Positions 1 through 7,620 of a stretch of DNA of 64,000 nt are shown one piece after another. The notes below the pieces were generated by a model. That model searched no databases. It had not been told where the DNA came from and saw only the letters and a list, made by a program, of their open reading frames with translations. Source of the DNA: Herbaspirillum sp. GW103 (GTDB lineage: Bacteria; Pseudomonadota; Gammaproteobacteria; Burkholderiales; Burkholderiaceae_D). The stretch spans positions 1,612,001 to 1,676,000 of the forward strand of contig NZ_AJVC01000003.1 in NCBI RefSeq assembly GCF_000261365.1, given 5' to 3'. A program made the translations under genes and the position numbers. The first letter of the stretch is position 1. The number at the start of each line of letters is the position of its first letter.

Positions 1-1
1 G

Positions 2-574
2 GAAGGACGCGCCCTGGCGCTGGCTGCCTGCCCTGCTCCGGACATCCTGGTGACCAATGCAGGCGGCCCCAAGCCGGGGGACTTCCGTGAGTGGACGCGG
101 GAGGACTGGATTGCGGCGGTGGATGCCAACATGCTCACGCCCATCGAGCTCATCAAGGCCACGGTGGATGGCATGATTGCGCGCGGCTTCGGGCGCATCG
201 TCAATATCACCTCCAGCGCGGTACGGGCGCCGATCGACATTCTGGGACTCTCCAATGGTGCGCGTTCGGGGCTGACCGGTTTTGTGGCGGGACTGGCGCG
301 CAAGACGGTGGCGCACAACGTGACGATCAACAATCTCCTGCCGGGGCCGTTCGAGACCGATCGCCTGCGTTCCACCGCCAGCGGTGCCGCCGACGAGAGC
401 GGGCGCAGCGTGGATGAAGTGCTGGCGGAGCGGCGCAAGCTCAACCCGGCCGGGCGCTTCGGCGATCCGGCCGAGTTTGGCGATGCCTGTGCCTATCTGT
501 GCAGTGCTCAGGCGGGTTTCATCACGGGACAGAATCTGTTGATGGATGGCGGGGCTTATCCGGGAACGTTCTGA
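2..574 (+). CDS. SDR family oxidoreductase, 5'-truncated by window edge
   Basis: The frame is open from the first bases of the window, so the N-terminal Rossmann glycine motif and the start lie outside. The visible part begins just before the SDR structural motif TNAGG (NNAG-like) and runs through NITSSA, the usual position of the catalytic Ser, and PGPFETDR (PG motif) to a normal C-terminus with GQNLLMDGG. The family is NAD(P)H-dependent oxidoreductases of the 3-oxoacyl-ACP reductase type. Oddly, the YxxxK catalytic motif expected about 12 residues after the Ser is replaced by SNGAR (in GLSNGARSG). This is therefore an atypical SDR and its reaction cannot be predicted. A GTG at position 50 is internal to the gene and is not its start. 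Confidence 0.85.
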   Translation, partial: EGRALALAACPAPDILVTNAGGPKPGDFREWTREDWIAAVDANMLTPIELIKATVDGMIARGFGRIVNITSSAVRAPIDILGLSNGARSGLTGFVAGLARKTVAHNVTINNLLPGPFETDRLRSTASGAADESGRSVDEVLAERRKLNPAGRFGDPAEFGDACAYLCSAQAGFITGQNLLMDGGAYPGTF

Positions 575-640
575 GGCCGGTCTGCTGCGCTGGCGCATGG
601 CATGCCGGAAAGGGATGGATGCAAAGCAAGTGATGTGATG

Positions 641-646
641 TATAAT
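641..646 (+). promoter_or_regulatory. Probable -10 box of the tRNA-Ser gene
   Basis: A perfect TATAAT lies 43 bases before the mature tRNA-Ser 5' end. No good -35 hexamer is visible 16-18 bases upstream. The assignment rests on the -10 match and its position between the SDR stop and the tRNA. Confidence 0.5.
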
Positions 647-688
647 GCGGCCCTCGTGCGACGGGCGCCATGCCCGGCTGCACAGCAA

Positions 689-778
689 GGAGGTTTGGGT
701 GAGTGGTTTAAACCAGCAGTCTTGAAAACTGCCGACGGGGTGACCCGTCCGTGAGTTCGAATCTCACAGCCTCCGCCA
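689..778 (+). tRNA. tRNA-Ser (anticodon TGA)
   Basis: This is a 90-nt class II tRNA. The acceptor arm GGAGGTT pairs with AGCCTCC, the anticodon loop CTTGAAA places TGA at 723-725, there is a long variable arm, the T-loop is GTTCGAATC, and the CCA end is encoded. It reads UCA codons. Its 3' end served as the attachment site of the island that follows, and a copy of that end recurs at 4166-4183. Confidence 0.97.
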
Positions 779-779
779 G
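762..779 (+). repeat. attL-like direct repeat (tRNA-Ser 3' end)
   Basis: The 18-mer tctcacagcctccgccag, formed by the tRNA-Ser 3' end plus one base, is repeated exactly at 4166-4183. Integrases commonly recombine in tRNA 3' ends, so this is read as the left attachment site of an island, with the functional tRNA kept on this side. Confidence 0.8.
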
Positions 780-791
780 AACACTATATTG

Positions 792-818
792 AACGGGCCT
801 TTCAGGCCCGTTTATCGT
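792..818 (+). terminator. Intrinsic terminator after tRNA-Ser
   Basis: The stem AACGGGCC / GGCCCGTT has a 5-nt TTTCA loop and is followed by TTATCGTTT. It lies 13 bases after the tRNA CCA end, just inside the island. Confidence 0.7.
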
Positions 819-829
819 TTCTCCCGCTC

Positions 830-955
830 AACACCAGCGTCTTCGAAGGTATCAACCACACCATCAAGGTCATCAAGCGCAGGGAATACGGCTATCGAGA
901 TGAGGAGTACTTCTTCCTCAAAATCAAAGCCGCGCTCCCCGGAAATCTACGATGA
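830..955 (+). pseudogene. C-terminal remnant of an ISL3-family transposase
   Basis: In frame, about 41 codons read NTSVFEGINHTIKVIKRREY followed by GYRDEEYFFLKIKAALPG and a TGA stop at 953-955. The pattern EGIN..IK..KR..YG(Y/F)RD..YF.LKI is typical of the C-terminus of ISL3-type (IS1001-like) DDE transposases. The rest of the gene and both IS ends are missing, so this is a relic. Its position at the left edge of the island points to an IS-mediated deletion or earlier insertion. Confidence 0.7.
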
Positions 956-1129
956 ACCAAAAAATTCCTATCAGCAAAGATTGCAGACTTTCGCCGCATG
1001 GTTCGACAAGCTCGCGGACAGGTGGAACTTGAAGAGCTCCAGAGCAGCGCGTGGACCGTCGCTGCAGAAGGAGGAGAGAAGAGAAAGCCGGAAATTAACC
1101 TCTCGAACACGAAAATTCTGACAGGCCCG

Positions 1130-3388
1130 TCAGTTTCCTTGCGTTGGTTCATTTCGTACGAATTCATATAAATCTTCGTAAAACTTGATCGAGTCTGGAT
1201 GGTCTTTTTTTACCAAATCATCTGGTCTTCTGATGTGATAAAAGTGTGAAGGCCGACCAGATGCGTCACGAGTCTCCTTTCGTAAGAAATCATGCCTTTG
1301 GAGAAGAGACGTCAAAGTATCCCAATATGGATCAGCAACGATTTTATGGGTAAGGATGTCGTCCTTCTCGGCACCAGCACGGATCCAATACGCACGAAAA
1401 CGTAACGCACGTTGAAGCAGGGAAAAAATCGGATGTTTCTCTAGCTCCGTTTTGTCCCTTGCGGCAGAAGTCCCGAATCCCACAGGCTGTCCGCCGAAAT
1501 CTCCTAAGATAATCGAGATATCATCCTTATTGTTAATGAATTCAACATGATCTGTTAAGTCAAATTGGATATATGAAGGGCGTAAAGTCTGATTAATTCG
1601 CGAAAGCACGTTAATTACCAACCCGCCTATCACGCAGTTGTCAAACTCAACAGAAGAGACATCAGCATCTCGAATATCGAGAAGGTTGATTGCACTATCC
1701 TTTACAACGGAAGCCCCCCCTGAGCCGCGGATAACAGCTTCATCGATATTGGCCCTATCGATTAGAATTTCCCCTGTTATCTCCGCAAACGGCACACTGC
1801 ATAATAACAACGCCGCTAGGTTTTTGGCTCCCCGATCAATTCCGAAGTATTTGGAGTACATTTCCTGCCCGGACACTATAAATTCAGCGATCAACTTTGG
1901 CTCAGTGCTCGCGACATTCTCTAGCGCATCAGAAAATGTAATTAGAAAGTCAGCCGAAAAAAGATTACGCCTCAGATATTTAGGCATCTCTGGACGGCGA
2001 ATTACATCGATTGTCTCTCGAGCTAAAAAATAGTTTTGCAACTGTGCATGGGAGAATCTGCGATATCGTGGTCGCTCATCATTCGTTAAGAAGGCCATGA
2101 CGAGAGCCCGATTCTGCAAAAGCCGCTTAGTATCCTCTGGAACGTCCGGATTGATTCTGTCTATCGCCATCTCGACAGCCCACTTGATAGACGTCTCATC
2201 CGCTGCTTCGGACTGATTGTCGGCCATATCACGCGCAACTTCCCCTAGAAATGCACGGACAAACGCTTGAATCTGCACGTTTGTAAGCACTGCCTCGACG
2301 GGCTGTCCAAACTTTGTCGACTCTCGCTTCACCATAGTGTCTATGAGGAAGATTAACGTATCATCCACGTCAATCTCGGCGACACCATCAACGAAGCTTC
2401 GTTCTCCTAACTTGCTCAGAAAAATAGGACGGAGGGAAAAAGATCCCGGCTCTAATAGAGGCTCAATCTTTTTCAGATTTGCATCGTCCCATCCCTCTTG
2501 GCGCAGCCATTTCAAGCCCTCTGAAGGAGTAGGCGCGAGCAAGGTCAAGGAATCGATGACGTCCGACTCTGCCCTTAAGGCTTTAATATCGCGTAAAAGG
2601 CGTTCTCTGCCAATAAATGTCTCACGGCCAGCCAAAATTACTGCGCCTTCTCCTCGGATATCCTTGATAAATTCACCGAGTTGTGCCCATGCAGTTTCAT
2701 ATCCAGCAGGATCACCCAACTCATCAAAACCATCCACCGCCACAGTTACCAAACCGTTTCTAACCAAAACGGGTATTTGATCGAAAGTGACGGATAGGCG
2801 CAACGACTGCAAACTAAAAGCTATCAGATCCTGCAGGAATGTCAGCACTCGCCCTCTGCTTTGCACATGCAAAACAAGCGGCCGCTGCTTCTTTATGAAT
2901 CCAGAAGCTCTTGCTAGCGCTAATTGCTTTATGAACTCGGTTTTTCCTGTACCAGCTGGGCCATCAATCAGCATCACAGTCACAGTTCCCTGCTGCTTAT
3001 CCGAGTATGCAGCCATCACATCATCGAGCATAGCCACATCTGCGGTACTACCATGAGAAAAGAGGCGTCCGACCACAGGGATGGTAGCCTTGGACAGCCT
3101 CATTTCTTCTTCCAAAACAGAACTTTGAACGGAGGCCCATTCTCGTAGGCGCCCAAAGGAATCGGAAGATAAAAGTGACCTATAGCTGGAAAACCTCGAG
3201 TGATTTCCGCCAAACACCTGTTCAATAGTGCCATCTGAAAAAAAAGAAAGGCGCATTAGCTCGCCATTTCTCGTCATTTGGGCTTGAACAGTGCCATCAT
3301 CATCCACGCGCACTCTTGGGATTTCCACTCCAAGGTCTGAAAATACTGCGAGATCGTTCACCAGAATATCTAAATCAATCATCGCCAT
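1130..3388 (-). CDS. NACHT/STAND-like P-loop NTPase (putative defence sensor)
   Basis: A 752-residue protein. A novel N-terminal region of about 130 residues is followed by a P-loop: Walker A GPAGTGKT at about 143-150, Walker B VAVDGFDEL at about 216-224, and a sensor-like ILAGRE at about 251-256. This resembles NACHT/STAND ATPases. A helical middle follows, then a stretch with A/N-I/V-D-type pentapeptide-like repeats at about 560-610, and a C-terminal domain that may be a winged helix (TSLLQRHDFLRKE...HFYHIRRPDDL). The start overlaps the upstream nuclease gene by 10 bases, so the two are co-transcribed and probably translationally coupled. Base composition is A/T-richer than the chromosome, which indicates transfer. 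The inferred role is a regulatory sensor or oligomerising ATPase that controls the nuclease. Its target is unknown and no named system could be assigned. Confidence 0.85.
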   Translation of the reverse strand: MAMIDLDILVNDLAVFSDLGVEIPRVRVDDDGTVQAQMTRNGELMRLSFFSDGTIEQVFGGNHSRFSSYRSLLSSDSFGRLREWASVQSSVLEEEMRLSKATIPVVGRLFSHGSTADVAMLDDVMAAYSDKQQGTVTVMLIDGPAGTGKTEFIKQLALARASGFIKKQRPLVLHVQSRGRVLTFLQDLIAFSLQSLRLSVTFDQIPVLVRNGLVTVAVDGFDELGDPAGYETAWAQLGEFIKDIRGEGAVILAGRETFIGRERLLRDIKALRAESDVIDSLTLLAPTPSEGLKWLRQEGWDDANLKKIEPLLEPGSFSLRPIFLSKLGERSFVDGVAEIDVDDTLIFLIDTMVKRESTKFGQPVEAVLTNVQIQAFVRAFLGEVARDMADNQSEAADETSIKWAVEMAIDRINPDVPEDTKRLLQNRALVMAFLTNDERPRYRRFSHAQLQNYFLARETIDVIRRPEMPKYLRRNLFSADFLITFSDALENVASTEPKLIAEFIVSGQEMYSKYFGIDRGAKNLAALLLCSVPFAEITGEILIDRANIDEAVIRGSGGASVVKDSAINLLDIRDADVSSVEFDNCVIGGLVINVLSRINQTLRPSYIQFDLTDHVEFINNKDDISIILGDFGGQPVGFGTSAARDKTELEKHPIFSLLQRALRFRAYWIRAGAEKDDILTHKIVADPYWDTLTSLLQRHDFLRKETRDASGRPSHFYHIRRPDDLVKKDHPDSIKFYEDLYEFVRNEPTQGN

Positions 3389-4029
3389 ACGTCCTTCAAA
3401 AGTAATCCGTCTAAATTCAATAAATTCTGCTTTCCGAGAGTTCGCTTCCTAACGAGGATAACCTTGCCCTCTCCCCCGGACTTCCAAGCTTCAGCTACGA
3501 AAAGGGGGGGCACAATATCATCATCCTCTGCTAAAACAACAGACCACTCTTTGGGGTAAGTCACGGCAGACGTCAGCAAATCAGACGCCAAGGCAGTATC
3601 TACCATTTTCTCTCTCAGCCGCCCTTCTTCATCATCGCGGAGTGTTCCTGGAAGATGAACACGCCCACCTCTCAATCTCTCGGGAAGGGCATTAAGCAGT
3701 ACGTCACCGAATCCAACATCATCACTAATAACCACATTTGGAGAAGTCGAAAGAAGAGAGAAATCCATTCCAGCAATCACTGCAGAGATCGCGGTTCTAT
3801 TGACGGTTGGCTGAAATCCCTTTGTCCAACCATGATAAAGGCGGAGCGTTACTTTAAACCGGGCCGCACTATCCATCTTCAAGAGTGCCCTGGTCAAAAT
3901 TCTGGATACCGACGACAGGGTCCGCGAGGCTTGCTCATTTACATCGGCTTCTGCGTCTACTTTAGCGTTGTGCATCTGTGCCCGCCAATCAACAAACGCC
4001 ATCACCGAAATTATTGGAATTGCCGCCAC
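3379..4029 (-). CDS. NYN/PIN-like nuclease, partner of the STAND NTPase
   Basis: A 216-residue protein with the acidic pattern of NYN-type PIN-like RNases. AFVDW near the N-terminus gives D14, KMVDTALASDLL gives D144 and D150, and VVLAEDDDIVPP gives D169-D171. The final (G/K)VILVRKR strand is also typical. In the family these aspartates bind the catalytic metal, and all are present, so the protein is probably an active nuclease, most likely on RNA. The GTG start at 4029 is preceded by AGAGGGGGG about 8 bases upstream, a strong ribosome binding site; an ATG nine codons in is the alternative. It is the first gene of the cassette and overlaps the NTPase gene by 10 bases. The likely role is the effector of a two-gene immunity or toxin module. 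The NYN call comes from motif reading only. Confidence 0.8.
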   Translation of the reverse strand: MAAIPIISVMAFVDWRAQMHNAKVDAEADVNEQASRTLSSVSRILTRALLKMDSAARFKVTLRLYHGWTKGFQPTVNRTAISAVIAGMDFSLLSTSPNVVISDDVGFGDVLLNALPERLRGGRVHLPGTLRDDEEGRLREKMVDTALASDLLTSAVTYPKEWSVVLAEDDDIVPPLFVAEAWKSGGEGKVILVRKRTLGKQNLLNLDGLLLKDVWR

Positions 4030-4165
4030 AAAATGCCCCCCTCTTACAGTAAAGATAAACGATCAGATTGCTTCCCCTCAGCGACCTATTCTATCTTACG
4101 GTAACCAATAGTTGGTTTATGGCGCCCAAGCCCACCCACTAACGTAATTTTTTTCTGAGTTATCC

Positions 4166-4183
4166 TCTCACAGCCTCCGCCAG
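4166..4183 (+). repeat. attR-like direct repeat (partial tRNA-Ser 3' end)
   Basis: An exact copy of the 18 bases at 762-779, here without the rest of a tRNA. It marks the right end of the island; beyond it, high-GC chromosomal sequence resumes. Confidence 0.8.
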
Positions 4184-4193
4184 GACATCATGA

Positions 4194-4220
4194 AACGGGC
4201 CCCATTTCGGGTCCATTTTC
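4194..4220 (+). terminator. Probable original tRNA-Ser terminator displaced by the island
   Basis: The stem GGGCCC / GGGTCC has a 6-nt loop and is followed by ATTTTCATTTCTCTTTC. It sits 11 bases after the attR repeat and resembles the terminator at 792-818, as expected if it followed the tRNA before integration. Confidence 0.5.
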
Positions 4221-4254
4221 ATTTCTCTTTCTGTTTCATTGTCTGGCCGCCCCA

Positions 4255-4716
4255 TCAGCTGCACCTCACGCCAAGACCGTACCCCGGCAATGCGCTTCCA
4301 ATCGGATACAGGCAACAAGTACGTGACCTTCCGCCGAGGATCCCGAGCTTGATATAGAGCCTTCCTCGCCGCCCCCGGTGAGCCTCTCCTGCAAGAAATC
4401 CCGCATGCCAGAAGTACAGCACATGAGCCCCATGAGCTTCGATGCGAATCTCCTCCGAGGGCCAGCCGGCGTCTGCCATCTCGAGCACGCGGCGCCGTCG
4501 GAAGCGGCCGCAGGTGATGTGCAGACTCCATCGCTTCACCACGATCGCGCGCGCGGTCAGGTTGTACAGGTAGATCCTGTTGCCCGGACCAGCCGCGCCG
4601 GACCACCCCAGTCCGGCATCGATGCAATGGCCCTTGCGCCATCGCCTCTGCAGCCTGAGCAGAATCAAGATGATGATGATTGCTGCAGCCCATCCAGCCG
4701 CGCTCTGAAAATCCAT
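4255..4716 (-). CDS. Hypothetical membrane-anchored protein
   Basis: A 153-residue protein with one N-terminal membrane segment (a WAAAIIIILILLRLQRR-like anchor followed by positive charges) and a soluble domain rich in beta-type strands (NRIYLYNLTARAIVVKRWSL, then HITCGRF and HGAHVLYFW). No family is recognised. The frame was chosen over the longer overlapping minus-strand frame (4160-4804), because only this frame gives a plausible membrane anchor and a balanced composition. The gene lies just outside the island, convergent with nothing, and upstream of a divergent MFS gene. The ribosome binding site is weak (GAGG). Confidence 0.6.
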   Translation of the reverse strand: MDFQSAAGWAAAIIIILILLRLQRRWRKGHCIDAGLGWSGAAGPGNRIYLYNLTARAIVVKRWSLHITCGRFRRRRVLEMADAGWPSEEIRIEAHGAHVLYFWHAGFLAGEAHRGRRGRLYIKLGILGGRSRTCCLYPIGSALPGYGLGVRCS

Positions 4717-4970
4717 GATGCTGCCTCGGAAAGATGATTGGTCTGGAAAGCATGCCGGCCTGCATGCGCATCACGTCATACAGGTCCATGCCTGTCCCGC
4801 GCATGAGGCCCGGCTATTGATGGGCATCGAATCCATCGGGCAAAACACGATGTCGCATCTTTTCCTACAATCATGCCTTTGATACTTCCCCCCGCAAGCG
4901 CGTTCTGCTCCCGAGGGCGACAGGTTTCCTTGCCAGCCCCCCCCAACAGAACGCCACCACGCTCCCTTCC

Positions 4971-6152
4971 ATGAATGCGCTCACCGCCCTGCTCCTGCTG
5001 ACCATCATCCAGATCGCCACTTCCTTCGCCGCCACCGCCGTGCTGACCATCTCTCCTCTGCTGGCGGACTCGCTGGCCGTGTCGGCACGCTGGGTCGGTG
5101 TCTACACGGCGCTGCTCTATGCCGCAGCAGCCTGCTCCTCGATCTGGTTCGGCAACCGCGTGCATCGGCTCGGTGCCTTCCAGGTCAGCCGCTGGTGCCT
5201 GGCACTGTGTGCGCTGGGCATGCTGCTCATCGCCAGCTCGCGGATCGCGGGCGTGTTGACCGGCAGTGTGCTCATGGGCATGGGATATGGCGGCATCACA
5301 CCGGCCAGTTCGTACTTCCTGAGCCAGGGCACCTCCATCAAGCATCGCAGCCTGCTGTTCTCGATCCGGCAAAGCGGCGTGCCCGCCGGGGCTGCGCTGG
5401 CCGCCCTGCTGGTGCCAGCCATGACGCAGCATCTGGGACTGTCGTGGGCCTTCATCGCACCGGGCATCATCGGCCTGGCGGGCGCCGCGGCCTTCACCAG
5501 CCGATCCCCGCAGGAGCGCAGCCAGGCAGCACAATCCCACGCCGTCGCCAAACCCGCCAGCGTCTGGTCGCTCCTGGCCAGCTATCCGCCACTACGCATC
5601 CTGGCAGTGGTAGCCTTTCTGTTCTCCGGACTGCAGGTGACCACCCTGGCCATGCTGGTGCCCTTCCTGCATGGCTTCCAGCAGATGACGATCGCACAGG
5701 CAGGCTGGCTGCTCACGCTCGTGAACCTGGTGGGCGTGATCTTCCGCCTGGTCTGGGGCCGCTGCGTTGACCGTGGTGTGTCCGCGCTGCACATGCTGGC
5801 GCTCTCCGGCCTGCTCGGCACATCGGGATTCGCCATCCTGGCCTGGGCCGCCTTCGCCTCGGTACCCGCGTTCATGCTCTACCTGGCAGCGGCAGCCTTG
5901 GGTATCGCAGTCATCGCGTGGAATGGCGTGCTGTTCTCCGAGATTGCCATCGTCGTTGCGCGCGAAGAGGTGGGCCGGGCGACCGGACTGTGCGTCTTTG
6001 CCGGCTTCATCGGCGTGGTCTTGTTGCCGACCGTGCTGACCCTGGCCATCACGCAACGCTTCTGCAGCGGCCTGGTCTTTACCCTGGGCGCCCTGCTGTG
6101 CCTGCTCGCAGGCTGGCAGACCTGGCGCCGCGCGCCACACCGCCACCACTGA
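4971..6152 (+). CDS. MFS transporter
   Basis: A 393-residue, strongly hydrophobic protein with about 12 predicted membrane segments. The MFS signature between helices 2 and 3 is weak (WFGNRVHRLGAF), and helix 5 has a GIRQSG-like motif (FSIRQSGVPAGAAL). The internal duplication typical of the family is visible: GNRVHRLGAF in the first half and GRCVDRGVSA in the second. It acts in the inner membrane as a proton-coupled transporter, but the substrate cannot be told. It is transcribed alone and converges on the TolC-like gene 16 bases downstream. No clear ribosome binding site is seen before the ATG. Confidence 0.85.
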   Translation: MNALTALLLLTIIQIATSFAATAVLTISPLLADSLAVSARWVGVYTALLYAAAACSSIWFGNRVHRLGAFQVSRWCLALCALGMLLIASSRIAGVLTGSVLMGMGYGGITPASSYFLSQGTSIKHRSLLFSIRQSGVPAGAALAALLVPAMTQHLGLSWAFIAPGIIGLAGAAAFTSRSPQERSQAAQSHAVAKPASVWSLLASYPPLRILAVVAFLFSGLQVTTLAMLVPFLHGFQQMTIAQAGWLLTLVNLVGVIFRLVWGRCVDRGVSALHMLALSGLLGTSGFAILAWAAFASVPAFMLYLAAAALGIAVIAWNGVLFSEIAIVVAREEVGRATGLCVFAGFIGVVLLPTVLTLAITQRFCSGLVFTLGALLCLLAGWQTWRRAPHRHH

Positions 6153-6168
6153 AGCCGCGCAAGCCGGG

Positions 6169-7620
6169 TCAGCGGCGCGACGCCGTGGTGAAACTGCTGC
6201 GCCCCATTTCGGCGGCATTGGCCAACAGTCGCAGCCGTGCCGAGCGCCAGTCCGACAACGAACGAATGCGCTCCAGCTCGGCCTCGCTGAGTACCGATTG
6301 CGCGTTGAGCATTTCCACGATGTCGGCGCTACCTGCATCGTACTTGCGCTGCACCGATTGCAGCGCCCGTTGCGCCGCCTCCAGCAGGCTGCGCGAGGAG
6401 GCCAGGCTGCGCAAGGCCGTGGTCGCCTCAGCGTAGGTGATGGCGATGTCGCCCAGCACCTGGGCCTGGACGTCGCGCAGCTCGGCTTCGCGCAACTCTA
6501 CCTGGGCCTGCGCACCGTCGATCTTGTAGTTGCGCGTAAAGCCTTCGAAGATGGGAATATTCAGATTCAGCCCGACCACGGTTTCACGATCACCGCGATT
6601 GCCGCCGCCTTGATTGGGTCGACCATTGACGAAGCGGCTGGCACTCAGATCCAGCGTCGGCAAACCCTCCGAGCGCACCACCGTCACTTTCTCACGAGCG
6701 GCTTCGACCTGGGCACGTGCCGCCAGGATGGCCGGATGGTATTGCTTGGCCGACTGCAGCCATCCCGGCAGATTCTGCTCCAACCCGAGCGGATCTTCCT
6801 CAACCTCGGAAGACAGCGTCAGCGCCGGCGCATCCCCTGCCTCATCCAGCAAGCCCAAGCCCACCGCCAGCGCTACCAGGCTGCGCCTGTGCTGACCGTT
6901 GGCGCGCGCCAGTTCCAGTTCTGCCCTGGCGACGTAACTGCGCGCCTGCAGGGTTTCCGGCAAGGCGCCCACGCCGCGCTGCTCGCGCCGGATAGCGGTC
7001 TCCAGCACCTGCCGCGCCAGCTGCAGGCCGCGCTCACGCGCCTGTACCACCGCACGGGCGCTGTGGGCGTCGTAGTACAGACCGACCGCCCCGGCCATGG
7101 CCTTTTGCAGGGCGGCATCCTGGCTGGCCAAGGCCGCCTGCAACAAGACGTCGGCGGCGCGCTGGTTGGCACTTCGGCCGCCAAAATCCAGCAGACGCCA
7201 GGTCAACGTGGCATAGAGCGTACCGATGGAACGACTGCTGCTGCCCTGATCCGAACTCATGCTGCCACGATAGCGGCTGGCGCCAGCGCCCAGGGTGGGG
7301 AGGTAGGCGGCACGCGCCTCCCCCAGCTGCGCCGCCTGCAGTTTGATGCTGGCCCAACCAGCCTGTATCTGGGGCTGGTGACACAGTGCCAGATCCACGG
7401 CATCGGCCAGGGTCAGTACCTTGCCCGGCGCGAAGCTGCTGCTGGTACAGACCATCGGCTGTTCATCACCGGGCAAGGGCTTGCCATGGTCCAGTTCAGG
7501 CGGTCGCGCCAGCAGCGGATCGAAACGCCCAGGCTCGCCGCTACGGGCTGGTGACACCGCCAGCAACGCGGCAGCCATACCCAGGGCGGCCATCCGACGG
7601 TGCCGATGATCAGCGCTCAT
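6169..7620 (-). CDS. TolC-family outer membrane protein of a type I secretion system
   Basis: About 483 residues. The N-terminal signal peptide is MAALGMAAALLAVSPARSG, followed by two outer-membrane efflux (OEP) repeats with long coiled-coil helices (LTLADAVDLAL near the start; GLNLNIPIFEGFTRNYKI at the second repeat boundary). The family forms the trimeric outer-membrane channel of type I exporters. The ATG at 7620 is chosen because it overlaps the end of the hlyD-like gene by 11 bases (ATGAGCGCTGA), a translational coupling arrangement. A longer frame to 7668 would place 16 unrelated residues before the signal peptide. It is the last gene of the RTX-hlyB-hlyD-tolC operon. Confidence 0.9.
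   Translation of the reverse strand: MSADHRHRRMAALGMAAALLAVSPARSGEPGRFDPLLARPPELDHGKPLPGDEQPMVCTSSSFAPGKVLTLADAVDLALCHQPQIQAGWASIKLQAAQLGEARAAYLPTLGAGASRYRGSMSSDQGSSSRSIGTLYATLTWRLLDFGGRSANQRAADVLLQAALASQDAALQKAMAGAVGLYYDAHSARAVVQARERGLQLARQVLETAIRREQRGVGALPETLQARSYVARAELELARANGQHRRSLVALAVGLGLLDEAGDAPALTLSSEVEEDPLGLEQNLPGWLQSAKQYHPAILAARAQVEAAREKVTVVRSEGLPTLDLSASRFVNGRPNQGGGNRGDRETVVGLNLNIPIFEGFTRNYKIDGAQAQVELREAELRDVQAQVLGDIAITYAEATTALRSLASSRSLLEAAQRALQSVQRKYDAGSADIVEMLNAQSVLSEAELERIRSLSDWRSARLRLLANAAEMGRSSFTTASRR

Larger units (their letters stand above)
762..4183. mobile_element. Small tRNA-Ser-integrated genomic island (NYN nuclease + STAND NTPase)
   Basis: About 3.4 kb lies between the two 18-bp tRNA-end repeats. 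The interior is visibly more A/T-rich than the flanks. It contains an ISL3-type transposase remnant at the left end and a two-gene nuclease/NTPase cassette on the minus strand. No integrase or other mobility gene is present, so the element is either a decayed island or a satellite mobilised in trans. The sequence just outside each repeat also shares a weak similarity (a GAACGGGCC-type terminator), which suggests recombination between homologous tRNA-Ser loci. Confidence 0.75.

Noticed and set aside
892-1167. A 91-codon minus-strand frame beyond the NTPase stop
   Set aside because: Ser/Arg-rich, crosses the transposase remnant on the other strand, and shows no domain or ribosome binding site.
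3379-4029. The small gene as a type II antitoxin rather than a nuclease
   Set aside because: It is too long, and the D-rich VVLAEDDD and VDTALASDLL motifs fit NYN/PIN catalytic sites rather than an antitoxin DNA-binding fold.
4160-4804. A 214-codon minus-strand frame overlapping the orphan membrane gene
   Set aside because: It runs through the att repeat and terminator, and its composition (Arg/Ser/His-rich) is less protein-like than the 153-residue frame.
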